A stretch of 64,000 nucleotides of DNA from an uncultured Lachnospiraceae bacterium (GTDB taxonomy: Bacteria > Bacillota > Clostridia > Lachnospirales > Lachnospiraceae), in the NCBI GenBank assembly GCA_934408585.1, contig CAKRVA010000002.1:310001-374000 (forward strand), given 5' to 3'. Positions 1-8,474 of this stretch are shown here, piece after piece (the first letter of the stretch is position 1; each line of letters opens with the position of its first letter). Made by a program: the position numbers and the translations under genes. The notes beneath the pieces are model-generated. The model had not been told where the DNA came from, searched no databases, and saw only the letters and a list, made by a program, of their open reading frames with translations.

Positions 1-864
1 CTTTGCTGCCATATGTCCGGTCTGTTTTCCTAATTCAAAATACTCAAGTCCCATAGATGCTACGCAACCTGCTTTTACCTGCTCTACCTCAGAACCAAAT
101 ACCGGGATTCCGGCATCTGTTGCTTTTGCAATTACGGTCTGTAATGCAGATACTACGGTATTGTCCGTAAGATTTGTGATACAGTCCACTTTAGAAGCAA
201 GGTCTGCTGCTGCCATATCTACATCAGCAATCGTATTTATTCCGGAATCTACAATTTCAAATCCGTAGTTTCCAGCAGCTTCTTTATACTGTGCAATTGT
301 GCTTACGGAGTTTGCTTCACTTGTTGTATAAAGAATACCAATGGTCTTTGCTTCAGGAAGAATTTCACGAATCATTTTGAGCTGTGCATCTACGGCAAGT
401 GCATCAGAAGTTCCGGTAATATTTCCAACGGAAGATCCATCTTCTTTTGCAAGTCCTGCTCCAACCGGGTCTGATACTGCGGTATAAATTACCGGAATTT
501 CCGTACCCATTGTAGAATTATATGCACTCATGGCACTTGGTGTTGCAATTGCGCAAATTAAGTCAACCTTCTTTGATACATAATTATCGGAGATGGTGCT
601 TGCGGTAGCAGTATCTGCCTGTGCGTTATCAAATAATACGGTAAGGTTTTGTCCTTCTACAATACCTTCTTCTGCAAGTCCGGCAAGGAATCCTTCTCTA
701 CAATTATCAAGGGAACCATGTTCTGCAAACTGGGAAATTCCAATCGTATATGTTTCGCCATCTGCGGCTGCGGTGTCCGTATTCTTTACGGTAGCACCTC
801 CACATGCGGTAAGTCCTAAAATCATTGCGGTTGATAAAATTACTGCTAACATCTGTTTTTTCAT
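1..864 (-). CDS. Tryptophan-type ABC transporter substrate-binding lipoprotein (3' end outside window)
   Basis: Minus-strand frame open from the ATG at 864 to the window edge (288 codons), so the C-terminus is missing. The product starts with a lipoprotein signal peptide (lipobox LTAC, Cys21), followed by a periplasmic-binding fold of the ABC_sub_bind (TrpX/YtrX-like) family: early YTIGISQFAEHGSLD, then IPVIYTAVSDPVGAGL and KTIGILYTTSEANS. AGGAGA lies just upstream of the ATG. The ligand is inferred from the upstream T-box, whose specifier reads UGG (Trp); the family is otherwise poorly predictive of substrate. Permease and ATPase genes would be expected beyond position 1. Confidence 0.85.
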   Translation of the reverse strand, partial: MKKQMLAVILSTAMILGLTACGGATVKNTDTAAADGETYTIGISQFAEHGSLDNCREGFLAGLAEEGIVEGQNLTVLFDNAQADTATASTISDNYVSKKVDLICAIATPSAMSAYNSTMGTEIPVIYTAVSDPVGAGLAKEDGSSVGNITGTSDALAVDAQLKMIREILPEAKTIGILYTTSEANSVSTIAQYKEAAGNYGFEIVDSGINTIADVDMAAADLASKVDCITNLTDNTVVSALQTVIAKATDAGIPVFGSEVEQVKAGCVASMGLEYFELGKQTGHMAAK

Positions 865-950
865 TGTTACTGTCTCCTCTCTGCATTCTGCATAAAAATA
901 TTTGTTTATAAGTTGCTGATAGTTTATGAGACCGTTTGTGTATGTCGTAA

Positions 951-1068
951 GGATCGAAGAGTCTTTTACGACTCTTCGCGCGCTGATGTGCGCAAGCACA
1001 AGCTTGCATATTTCATCTGCACATCAGTCGCATCCTTGCGGAGCTTTTTTGCTATTCAGCAAAAAAAA
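951..1068 (-). repeat. Structured intergenic repeat, family A, copy 1
   Basis: Lies between the T-box terminator and the binding-protein gene, inside its transcribed leader. Read on the minus strand it has a T-rich/A-rich hairpin (arms ending TTTGC and GCAAA), the motif GCTCCGCAAGGATGCG, a long hairpin with outer stem CTGATGTGC/GCACATCAG and inner stem GCAAGC/GCTTGC, the motif GCGCGCGAAGAGT, and a last hairpin GAGTC/GACTC. The same order of motifs and hairpins occurs at 57865-57997 on the plus strand with different stem sequences. Function unknown. The T-run of the T-box terminator forms part of the first hairpin's arm, so the two elements abut. Confidence 0.6.
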
Positions 1069-1350
1069 CCGCCTCAAACATTTTTGTTTGAGGCGGTAAT
1101 AATCATTATCGCGGTGCCACTCAATTTCAATGAAAAATATAAATTATTTTTTTCATTCTCATTTTCCATGCACTATCATACATGTCGCCATGATAACGGG
1201 TGCGAATCCCGCCGGTGCCTACTATTAATTCGGACCGTCCTCGAAAGCCCATTCAACAATTGTTTCTATACTGCCTTCCCACCAGCTGGCAGCTCTCTGT
1301 GATAGTTGCAAAAGCCTACTCCTCTTTCTCATAGGTTTGAAGCACTATTT
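1061..1350 (-). promoter_or_regulatory. T-box riboswitch, tryptophan specific
   Basis: Minus-strand leader with the T-box hallmark GTGGCACCGCG (about 1109-1119) followed by a strong intrinsic terminator: hairpin 1069-1096 (CCGCCTCAAACA and its complement) with eight T residues at 1061-1068. Stem I carries the usual purine-rich segment (AGAGAGCTGCC) and the specifier region GAATGGGCTTTCGAG, in which the specifier reads TGG (Trp). The antiterminator bulge UGGC would pair with a G discriminator plus CCA, as in bacterial tRNA-Trp, an independent agreement. Uncharged tRNA-Trp should allow read-through into the binding-protein gene. Exact 5' limit approximate. Confidence 0.9.
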
Positions 1351-1364
1351 ATTTGTTGATAATT

Positions 1365-1393
1365 ACGATAATCACTTTTTGAACAAATGTCAA
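1365..1393 (-). promoter_or_regulatory. Promoter of the T-box/ABC transporter unit
   Basis: On the minus strand a perfect -35 TTGACA (1388-1393) is separated by 17 nt from TATCGT (1365-1370), about 20 nt before the start of the T-box leader. The -10 matches the consensus only 4 of 6. Location and spacing make it the likely sigma-A promoter. Confidence 0.55.
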
Positions 1394-1409
1394 TACTTTT
1401 TTTAAAAAA

Positions 1410-2369
1410 TTATTTAATAGCAGTAAATCCCGACAATACCCAATCATATGCTCCGGTTGTTACTATGCTGCCACAATATTCACATTTGCCAAATGAAGTT
1501 CCGGTAAGTGGAGCTCCACAGTTCGGGCAGACAAGACCCTTTTCTTTGTCCTTCGCATCCTTTGTCAAGCAGTCTACGGAACGCATAAAGGTCATCTTAT
1601 ACTGCATATTCCATCTAGTTGTCTTATCACCATAAAGGATCTGTCCAGTAGCTTCTTTTACCTGATAATCAATCATACTTGCTGAAAGATATACATGCAG
1701 GTATTCATACTTCTCATCTTTATTATAATCCATAAGATAAGATTTGTTTACACTGATTCTTTCGAGATGATTTACAATACCATCGGCAATTTTCTTCTGA
1801 ATCTGCTTTTCGGTCTGCTGATAAAGGTTCTGATGTAATACGGCTCTTACCGGCTCCAGATTTCTCTTTTCCCATGCATCCTGAATGTCCATATAAACAT
1901 CCTGTGCAAAAGAAAGGAAGTCATTCGCTGCAAATAATGGATCTCTTTCCTTTATCATATTGCTGATTTCAGTTGTCCGATCAGCCGGTGCTGCTGCCAT
2001 CGGTTTCTGTACTCTCTGCTGAGGTCTTTGTGTCGTTGCCTGCTGCGTTGAATTATTTTTATTCTTTGCATTTTCTTTTGCATAGCAGATAATACCAATA
2101 ATGACAATAATAAGAACTATAATTACAACACTGCAAAAAGAAGTTCCGCCGGAACTGCTATCATAACTGTCACTACTCCAGCTGTAATCACTGCTTCCCC
2201 AATCCGAATCATAATCCCAATCGCTTCCACTATCCCAGCTTCCACCACTGTCATAATCATTAAAATCTCCAAAACCAGCTTTTGCATTTGTGGAGAAACT
2301 AAACACCATAACCATCATTACAAGAAAAACGGCGGTTGCTTTCAGTAAAAAATTCTTAAAGTTTTTCAT
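1410..2369 (-). CDS. Tim44-like domain protein with low-complexity linker and zinc ribbon
   Basis: 319 aa. Residues 1-32 are a signal peptide or first membrane segment ending AKA; residues 33-76 are a striking Asp/Ser/Tyr/Trp/Gly-rich stretch; about 80-100 is a strong membrane helix; about 110-130 is Gln/Pro-rich; about 135-265 resembles the Tim44-like/DUF4440-type fold found in secreted or membrane Firmicute proteins; the C-terminus has a zinc ribbon (CPNCGAPL then CEYCGS). GGAGAAGGG precedes the ATG. Same strand as the GNAT gene, 73 nt downstream of it, so possibly its own unit. Function unknown; a membrane-anchored assembly or quality-control role is speculation. Confidence 0.75.
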   Translation of the reverse strand: MKNFKNFLLKATAVFLVMMVMVFSFSTNAKAGFGDFNDYDSGGSWDSGSDWDYDSDWGSSDYSWSSDSYDSSSGGTSFCSVVIIVLIIVIIGIICYAKENAKNKNNSTQQATTQRPQQRVQKPMAAAPADRTTEISNMIKERDPLFAANDFLSFAQDVYMDIQDAWEKRNLEPVRAVLHQNLYQQTEKQIQKKIADGIVNHLERISVNKSYLMDYNKDEKYEYLHVYLSASMIDYQVKEATGQILYGDKTTRWNMQYKMTFMRSVDCLTKDAKDKEKGLVCPNCGAPLTGTSFGKCEYCGSIVTTGAYDWVLSGFTAIK

Positions 2370-2442
2370 CCCTTCTCCAATTCCATCCTTTGTATATCAT
2401 ATTCATTTTATTTATCATATCATAACTTTATTTGTTTACCAA

Positions 2443-3015
2443 TCACAAAAATTGATTTTCAAATGGTTTTACATTCTCCGGAATATTGGTATGTTCTCCA
2501 ATCATTTTTTCCATCCAGACCATATGATACCAGCGGTTAAATTTATATCCACACTGATGGAATTCTCCTACCATCTGAAAACCCATCGCAGTATGAAACC
2601 TGACGCTGTCATTTGTGAGATGCTCATCCTCCTGCTCGGTATAAGCAATGCAAGCGTTTGCATTTAGTATCCCTTGCTTTTTCAGGCAATTTTCCAATGC
2701 CATATAAAGTTTTTTGCCTATTCCTTTTCGCTTTGCATCTTTTCTTACATAGATAGAAATTTCTACACTCCAGTCATAGGCGGCACGCTCTTTAAAAGGA
2801 GAAGCATAGGCATACCCTAATAGAACACCATGTTCCTGTGCTACAAGGTAAGGGTATTTTTTTAATGTATTTTCAATTCTCCCTCTAAATTCTTCTACCG
2901 ATGGAACTTCATATTCAAACGTAATTGCTGTATTTTCTACATAAGGACGATAGATTTCCAAAAGCTCTTTGGCATCTTCGGGTGATGCAACCCGTATTTC
3001 TATTTCCGTATCCAT
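2443..3015 (-). CDS. GNAT family N-acetyltransferase (phosphinothricin acetyltransferase-like)
   Basis: 190 aa from the ATG at 3015, which has GGAGGAG 6 nt upstream; a GTG at 3045 is in frame but has no ribosome site and would overlap maf. It shows the PAT-type GNAT layout: IRVASPEDAKELLEIYRPYV at the N-terminus, an acetyl-CoA pyrophosphate loop RKDAKRKGIGKKLY around residues 94-107, and the C-terminal FHTAMGFQMVGEF. Members acetylate small amines such as phosphinothricin or methionine sulfoximine; the natural substrate here is unknown. Last gene of a close-packed run (22 nt after maf). Confidence 0.85.
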   Translation of the reverse strand: MDTEIEIRVASPEDAKELLEIYRPYVENTAITFEYEVPSVEEFRGRIENTLKKYPYLVAQEHGVLLGYAYASPFKERAAYDWSVEISIYVRKDAKRKGIGKKLYMALENCLKKQGILNANACIAYTEQEDEHLTNDSVRFHTAMGFQMVGEFHQCGYKFNRWYHMVWMEKMIGEHTNIPENVKPFENQFL

Positions 3016-3037
3016 ACGTTTCTCCTCCGGTACAGTT

Positions 3038-3634
3038 TTATTCACAATTCTTTAACTCCTGATAAAGTCTGGCAATTGGTAGTCCGACAACATTGCTGTA
3101 TTCTCCATGAATTCCTTTTATATAAGGAGCACATTTCCCCTGAATCGCATAAGCACCAGCCTTATCCATAGGCTCTCCGGTTGCTACATAATCCTGTATT
3201 TCCTGCTCACTCATCGGGTACATCTCAACCTGTGTATCCTCGTAAAAAGTATGCTTACAGGTATTTTCTTGCTTATCCTTAAAAATTAACGTTACTCCGG
3301 TAAACACATGATGAACATTTCCGCTAAGCTCCTGCAGCATATCTATGGCATGTTGTCCGTTTTTGGGTTTACCAAGAATTTTATCATGAATGGAAACAAT
3401 TGTATCGGCTCCAAGAACCATTTTCTGTTTTTGCTCTTCCTCCGGCAGCTGATTCCATACATCTTCTGCTTTTTGTCTTGATAATTCCTGTACAACTTCA
3501 TATGGAATTGTCGAGGTTATCACTTCCTCACATCCACTTTTCTGAATTTCAAAAGACAGCCCTAATTGCTCCAATAATTCTTTTCTTCTCGGTGAACCGG
3601 ATGCTAATATAATCTGACGCATTTGTTCCTTCAT
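3038..3634 (-). CDS. maf: Maf family nucleoside triphosphate pyrophosphatase
   Basis: 198 aa, usual length. The N-terminal LASGSPRRKELL loop, the catalytic Asp in LGADTIVS (D77) and the later KAGAYAIQG motif identify Maf/YhdE, which hydrolyses dTTP/UTP or modified NTPs to monophosphates and limits incorporation of non-canonical nucleotides. The ATG at 3634 has AAGGTG 8 nt upstream; a second ATG four codons in is possible. Sits 26 nt after ahcY and 22 nt before the acetyltransferase, so it is probably cotranscribed. Confidence 0.93.
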   Translation of the reverse strand: MKEQMRQIILASGSPRRKELLEQLGLSFEIQKSGCEEVITSTIPYEVVQELSRQKAEDVWNQLPEEEQKQKMVLGADTIVSIHDKILGKPKNGQHAIDMLQELSGNVHHVFTGVTLIFKDKQENTCKHTFYEDTQVEMYPMSEQEIQDYVATGEPMDKAGAYAIQGKCAPYIKGIHGEYSNVVGLPIARLYQELKNCE

Positions 3635-3660
3635 AAATTACACCTTTTTTATTTTCAACC

Positions 3661-4911
3661 TTAATCCACGTTATAGCTGTTTAAATATTTCTCCTGTTCC
3701 GGTGTCAGAACATCAATTTCCTTACCAAGGAATGCAAGCTTTCTTTTTGCTACATCCTGATCTACTACCTTTGGAACATCAATCAGCTTTTCGGTTAATT
3801 CTGTACCATGCTCTACCAGATATTTTGCAGATAATGCCTGAATCGCAAAACTCATATCCATAATTTCTGCAGGATGGCCATCACCGGCTGCAAGATTTAC
3901 AAGTCTTCCTTCTGCCAATACGAAAATCCATTGTCCGGTAGGAAGCTTATATCCCATAATGTTCTTTCTCTGCTCTCTTGTTTCCACCGCATTTGCCTTT
4001 AACCATGCCATATCAATTTCACAGTCAAAATGTCCGGCATTACAAAGAATTGCGCCTTCTTTCATTACTGCGAAGTCCTCTTTATCAATAACACCATCGC
4101 ACCCCGTTACGGTTACAAAGAAATCACCAACCTTAGCTGCTTCCTTCATTGGCATAACGTCAAATCCATCCATAACTGCCTCTATGGCTTTAATAGGGTC
4201 AATTTCCGTAACAATAACTCTTGCACCAAGTCCCTTGGCACGCATTGCAGTTCCCTTTCCACACCAGCCGTATCCGGCTACTACAACAATCTTTCCGGCT
4301 ACGATAAGATTTGTGGTACGGTTAATTCCATCCCAGACAGATTGTCCAGTTCCATAACGATTATCAAATAAATGCTTACAATCTGCATTGTTTACACGAA
4401 CCATTGGAAACTTTAACTGTCCTGCCTTGTTCATTGCTTCCAGACGAATGATACCGGTTGTTGTTTCCTCGCATCCGCCAATAATTCCTGGAATAAGTTC
4501 CGGCATATGATTATGCACCATATTTACAAGGTCTCCACCATCATCAATAATGATATTGGGACCGGCTTCCAGCACATGACGGATATGCATTTCATATTCT
4601 TCCGGAGTACAGTCATACCAGGCATGTACTTCCAAGCCATCTTTTACCAGTGCTGCTGCCACATCATCCTGTGTAGATAATGGGTTGGAACCCGTTACAT
4701 ACATTTCAGCACCACCGGCCTTTAACACCTTACAAAGATATGCAGTCTTTGCCTCCAGATGAACAGAAAGTGCCACCTTTTTTCCTGCAAATGGTTTCGT
4801 TTCTGCAAATTCTTTCTCTAAAGTACGAAGCAAATCACAATTTCTTTTTACCCATTCAATCTTTCTTTCACCGGATTCTGCTAATCCGATATCTCTGATT
4901 TCACTACTCAT
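3661..4911 (-). CDS. ahcY: Adenosylhomocysteinase family protein (possibly S-inosylhomocysteine hydrolase)
   Basis: 416 aa. N-terminal catalytic half with HLEAKT (51-56, cognate of the HMTVQT motif), DDGGD (123-127), EETTTG (149-154) and NNADCKHLFDNRYG (K179, D183); NAD-binding loop GYGWCGKG at 213-220; short C-terminus without the KYRY-type tail of eukaryotic enzymes, as in archaeal and Thermotoga-type members. Splits S-adenosylhomocysteine to homocysteine and adenosine using bound NAD. It lies 19 nt after an MTA/SAH deaminase, so the true substrate may be the deaminated product S-inosylhomocysteine, as in Methanocaldococcus. That alternative rests on context, not on a residue I can point to. 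Confidence 0.92.
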   Translation of the reverse strand: MSSEIRDIGLAESGERKIEWVKRNCDLLRTLEKEFAETKPFAGKKVALSVHLEAKTAYLCKVLKAGGAEMYVTGSNPLSTQDDVAAALVKDGLEVHAWYDCTPEEYEMHIRHVLEAGPNIIIDDGGDLVNMVHNHMPELIPGIIGGCEETTTGIIRLEAMNKAGQLKFPMVRVNNADCKHLFDNRYGTGQSVWDGINRTTNLIVAGKIVVVAGYGWCGKGTAMRAKGLGARVIVTEIDPIKAIEAVMDGFDVMPMKEAAKVGDFFVTVTGCDGVIDKEDFAVMKEGAILCNAGHFDCEIDMAWLKANAVETREQRKNIMGYKLPTGQWIFVLAEGRLVNLAAGDGHPAEIMDMSFAIQALSAKYLVEHGTELTEKLIDVPKVVDQDVAKRKLAFLGKEIDVLTPEQEKYLNSYNVD

Positions 4912-4930
4912 TACCTTATCCTTTCTATCT

Positions 4931-6238
4931 TTAATACTCTTTTTTATCTAATCCCATACGAATAATAATCTCGTTAATTTTCTCATACACCAAAGATTCA
5001 TCAATGGTCAGCAGCTTTTTGTTTTCCATGGTTATCTTTCCATCAATAATTACAGTATCTACCTCGGAACCATTTGCCGAATAAGAAAGTGCTGCTAACA
5101 AATTATTTCTTGGTGTAAGTGAAGGCGTATTTAAATCAAGAATTGCCAAATCGGCTTTCTTTCCAACTTCAATTGAACCAATTTCTTTTTCAAGTCCTAA
5201 TGCCTTTGCACCATTGATGGTAGCAATACGGAATCCCTCCGCTGCACTGATGCACTGTGGCGTTTTATTTACGCCCTTATGAATCAATGTCAGCAGACTT
5301 AATTCATGGAACATATTCAGGCAGTTATTGCTGGCTGCTCCATCTGTACCAAGACAGACATTAATTCCTTTTTCGAGCATTTTGGCAACCGGCGCAAAAC
5401 CATTTCCAAGCTTCATATTGCTGGCCGGGTTTGTTACGACACTGACATTTTTATTCTTCAAAATGTCCATATCTTTTTCATCAATCTGAACACAATGTGC
5501 TGCAATGGCAGGAACATCAAACAATCCATTTTTTTCTGCCATTTCAATCGGACTGATTCCATATTTTTCCCGGATCTGCTCTATTTCACTTACACTCTCC
5601 GAAAGATGCACATGAATTCCCATATGCTCTCTTTTTGCTTCTTCGGAAACCACTCTCATAAATCCATCATCACAGGTATAAGGAGCATGCGGTCCCAACA
5701 TGAAGGTAAGGCGGTCACAATCCTTTGCAGCATCACGCTCTTCATAAGCCTGCGCAAGTCTCATCTGACCGGCTTCATCATTTCCACTTCCTACAAGGCC
5801 ACGGCAAATCATGGCTCGCATTCCCGATTCCTTTACGGCACGGGTAGTCTGATGAATATTCATCTGCATATCATTAAAGCAGGTCGTTCCACTTCGCATC
5901 ATTTCAATAATGGCAAGCATGGCACCCCAATAAGTATCCTCATCGGTCATTTGCTGCTCAATCGGGTCAATGGTACCAAACAACCAGTCCATGAAACTCA
6001 AATCATCTGCTACATTTCTCATAAAGGACATGTAGGAGTGCGTATGGCAGTTAATCAATCCCGGAATTACCAGCCTGTCCTTTCCGTCAATGACCTTATC
6101 CGTCTGAAATCCGGCAGGCTCTGTGCCAATACCTGCGATACGGTTCCCTTCTATATAAATCGATGTTTTCTGAATGACATCTTTTTTGCCTTCGGGAAGA
6201 ATGGCAAGAATGTCTTTTAATACAATTCCCATATACAA
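4931..6238 (-). CDS. mtaD: 5'-methylthioadenosine/S-adenosylhomocysteine deaminase
   Basis: 435 aa amidohydrolase. Metal-site motif NCHTHS (H65, H67), then GIHVHLSE (H209, H211, E214), AAHCV (H248) and LGTDGAASNN (D299), the full set for an MTA/SAH/TRZ-type deaminase. Converts SAH or methylthioadenosine to the inosyl compound plus ammonia. AGGAG lies 6 nt before the ATG. It is 12 nt downstream of the 2-hydroxyacid dehydrogenase and 19 nt upstream of ahcY; the pairing points to SAM by-product recycling. Related deaminases also take 5'-deoxyadenosine, which cannot be excluded. Confidence 0.9.
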   Translation of the reverse strand: MYMGIVLKDILAILPEGKKDVIQKTSIYIEGNRIAGIGTEPAGFQTDKVIDGKDRLVIPGLINCHTHSYMSFMRNVADDLSFMDWLFGTIDPIEQQMTDEDTYWGAMLAIIEMMRSGTTCFNDMQMNIHQTTRAVKESGMRAMICRGLVGSGNDEAGQMRLAQAYEERDAAKDCDRLTFMLGPHAPYTCDDGFMRVVSEEAKREHMGIHVHLSESVSEIEQIREKYGISPIEMAEKNGLFDVPAIAAHCVQIDEKDMDILKNKNVSVVTNPASNMKLGNGFAPVAKMLEKGINVCLGTDGAASNNCLNMFHELSLLTLIHKGVNKTPQCISAAEGFRIATINGAKALGLEKEIGSIEVGKKADLAILDLNTPSLTPRNNLLAALSYSANGSEVDTVIIDGKITMENKKLLTIDESLVYEKINEIIIRMGLDKKEY

Positions 6239-6250
6239 TCTCCTGTCTGA

Positions 6251-7213
6251 TTATGAATTTACAATATTTCTTTCTTCACCGCGTAAAAATGCTTCGATAT
6301 TTTTACACGTTTCTTCTACGCAACGATTTCTTGCTTCGGTACTTGCCCATGCAAGGTGAGGTGTAATAATCAATTTGTTACTATCCATGATTTTACTCAA
6401 TGGATTACTTTCCTTCATAGGCTCTGTACTTGTAACATCAAGTCCTGCTGCCTGAATTTCTTCGTTTACCAGAGCTTCATACAAGTCTGCATCATTTACA
6501 ACAGGTCCTCTTGCTACATTTATCAGAATAGCAGATTTTTTCATCTTTGCCAAAGCGTTCTTATCGATTAAATTTCTCGTCAGCTCACTCAATGGACAAT
6601 GCAACGATAATATATCAGAATCCTTTAATAACGTATCGAAATCCACCTGCTCATAATCCGTACAGGTACTTTTTCCTGTAACGGAATGAAAAATCACACG
6701 ACATCCAAAGGCACTTGCAATCTGTGCAACCTTTTTGCCAATATTGCCCATACCGATAATACCCCATGTTTTTCCCGCAAGCTCCACAAAAGGAAGATCA
6801 AAGTTGGAAAAACGGCTTTGTCCGGCATATTCTCCTGATTTTACATACTCATCATAATGGCGTAGCTTTTCTAATACATAAAAGCATAGTGCAAAGGTAT
6901 GTTGTGCTACTGCATCGGTAGAATAATTACGCACATTGGCTACTTTGATTCCCCGTGTATTACAGTAAGGAATGTCAACATTATCAAATCCGGTCGCAAA
7001 TTCGCAGATTAATTTTACATGCTCCGCATCTTTTAAGGTATTTTCATTCAATGGAACCTTATTTGCAATAATAATGTCCGCATCCGCAACACGCTCGTGA
7101 ACCTCCTGTTCTCCTACGGTATTTGGATATGCCGTGACATCCCCAAACGCTTTCAATGCATCAATGGATACATCCGTTCCTACACTGTTTCTTTCTAATA
7201 CAACAATCTTCAT
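6251..7213 (-). CDS. D-isomer-specific 2-hydroxyacid dehydrogenase
   Basis: 320 aa from the ATG at 7213, which has AGGGGAG 8-9 nt upstream; an in-frame start 42 nt earlier lacks a site. Rossmann motif GIIGMGNIG at 151-159 and the catalytic triad R235 (NVARGPVV), E264 and H286 (PHLAWAS) are present. The family reduces 2-oxoacids such as hydroxypyruvate, phenylpyruvate or 4-methylthio-2-oxobutanoate. The physiological substrate is not evident, but adjacency to SAH deaminase and AhcY makes a sulfur or methionine-derived 2-oxoacid an interesting possibility. Confidence 0.88.
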   Translation of the reverse strand: MKIVVLERNSVGTDVSIDALKAFGDVTAYPNTVGEQEVHERVADADIIIANKVPLNENTLKDAEHVKLICEFATGFDNVDIPYCNTRGIKVANVRNYSTDAVAQHTFALCFYVLEKLRHYDEYVKSGEYAGQSRFSNFDLPFVELAGKTWGIIGMGNIGKKVAQIASAFGCRVIFHSVTGKSTCTDYEQVDFDTLLKDSDILSLHCPLSELTRNLIDKNALAKMKKSAILINVARGPVVNDADLYEALVNEEIQAAGLDVTSTEPMKESNPLSKIMDSNKLIITPHLAWASTEARNRCVEETCKNIEAFLRGEERNIVNS

Positions 7214-7256
7214 TGCTCTTACTCCCCTTTTATTTCCAAAGGACCATTTTACCATT

Positions 7257-8354
7257 CTAATTACTTATGTAGTAAATAAGTGCTATAATTGCAATAACTG
7301 CAACTACCGTAATAGCAACCTTAATCCATGAAATCGGCGTCTTTCCGGTTACTTTTCCGGTCTGTCCATTTACCATAAACTGATATACTTTATCCTTATA
7401 TTGGAAAGCGGAAATCCACACCGGAAGTAATAAATATTTATATGTAACATCCCGAAAATCTACATTCAAATTAAGATTTCTTACGCTATCGGCGTTTTTC
7501 TGGTCTTTGATTTTCTCCCGGATATGTCCATGCAAAATATTCTTAATTTTTTGCTTTGCTTTTTCCCAGGCACTCTTCACATCCAGGGAATAACGCTCTG
7601 CTACAAATCCTGCCATATATTCCGCTTTATATTCTACCGCTGCACCTGTATTAAATGGTTCCAGTCCCTGAAGCATGCCTGTATCCTGCTTAGTAGAACC
7701 ACAAACCAGCGTATCATCAAAAAATTCTTCGTGTGTACCACGGGTCGGATACCAGTCCGTAACCGTTTTAGTATTTCCTTCTTTGTCTTTTACCTCCCGG
7801 TCAATACCATATTCTCCACGATAATTAGTGGTGGTATTAGAATCAAAAGTCCAGTAAGGAATATATAAGCCCTTAAAGGATTTCGGTTTTGCACTTTCCT
7901 TTGCAAGCTTTGGGCAGAAAAACTTCTTTCCAATCCATGATTTAAACAACTCTGCCGCTTTTTTTGCATCTATTGCAAATGGTACTACACCACCGGGAGC
8001 CATGGTATCCTTGTCTCCCTCTTCCATAACCTGATTAGAACCACAGTAAGGACATTCATTTGCCATATCATTTGCATCATAAACCGTTTCTGCACCACAC
8101 GATTTACAGATAACAGTTCTTGTCTTTGTTCCCCAATCACAGCATGCGGTATCTTCAACTTTACTAAAATCAAGCTCTTCTACTCCATGGCTGTGTTCAT
8201 CTACCTCAATCTGCTTCTCAAATCCGCAATAAGGACATTTTAAGGTTCCTGTTGACGGATTAAAATCCATAACCCCTCCACACGAATCGCATTTTTTATC
8301 CGTAGCCTCATTTGTTTTTGCAATTTCCGGCTCCATTCCATAATTCTCTTCCAT
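7257..8354 (-). CDS. TFIIB-type zinc-ribbon protein with C-terminal membrane anchor
   Basis: 365 aa. Two zinc ribbons near the N-terminus (CDSCGGVM...CPYCGFEK at about 22-44 and CKSCGAET...CPYCGSNQV at about 84-107), a soluble middle region with FYIPYW-like patches (LYIPYWTFDSN), and one C-terminal helix (about 345-362) ending at the membrane. Ribosome site AGGAGG before the ATG. This architecture is widespread in Clostridia and is usually annotated only as TFIIB-type zinc ribbon-containing protein. First gene of the run to 2443; the 43-nt gap to the dehydrogenase suggests cotranscription. Confidence 0.75.
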   Translation of the reverse strand: MEENYGMEPEIAKTNEATDKKCDSCGGVMDFNPSTGTLKCPYCGFEKQIEVDEHSHGVEELDFSKVEDTACCDWGTKTRTVICKSCGAETVYDANDMANECPYCGSNQVMEEGDKDTMAPGGVVPFAIDAKKAAELFKSWIGKKFFCPKLAKESAKPKSFKGLYIPYWTFDSNTTTNYRGEYGIDREVKDKEGNTKTVTDWYPTRGTHEEFFDDTLVCGSTKQDTGMLQGLEPFNTGAAVEYKAEYMAGFVAERYSLDVKSAWEKAKQKIKNILHGHIREKIKDQKNADSVRNLNLNVDFRDVTYKYLLLPVWISAFQYKDKVYQFMVNGQTGKVTGKTPISWIKVAITVVAVIAIIALIYYISN

Positions 8355-8474
8355 CGAAATCCTCCTTATTTTTCACCTTTGTATTAACTTATGAGCATAC
8401 CTGCTTTTATTATATCGTTTCTAAAAACCAAAGTCTATGGTACTCTGTAATTTATAAGCTATTAACATATTTCT

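Noticed and set aside
913..1302. Plus-strand open frame of 129 codons
   Set aside because: It runs antisense through the T-box, terminator and family A repeat; no ribosome site and no protein-like composition.
5306..6220. Plus-strand open frame of 304 codons
   Set aside because: Antisense to mtaD, whose catalytic residues and conserved family identity are clear; the Cys/His-rich product looks like a shadow.
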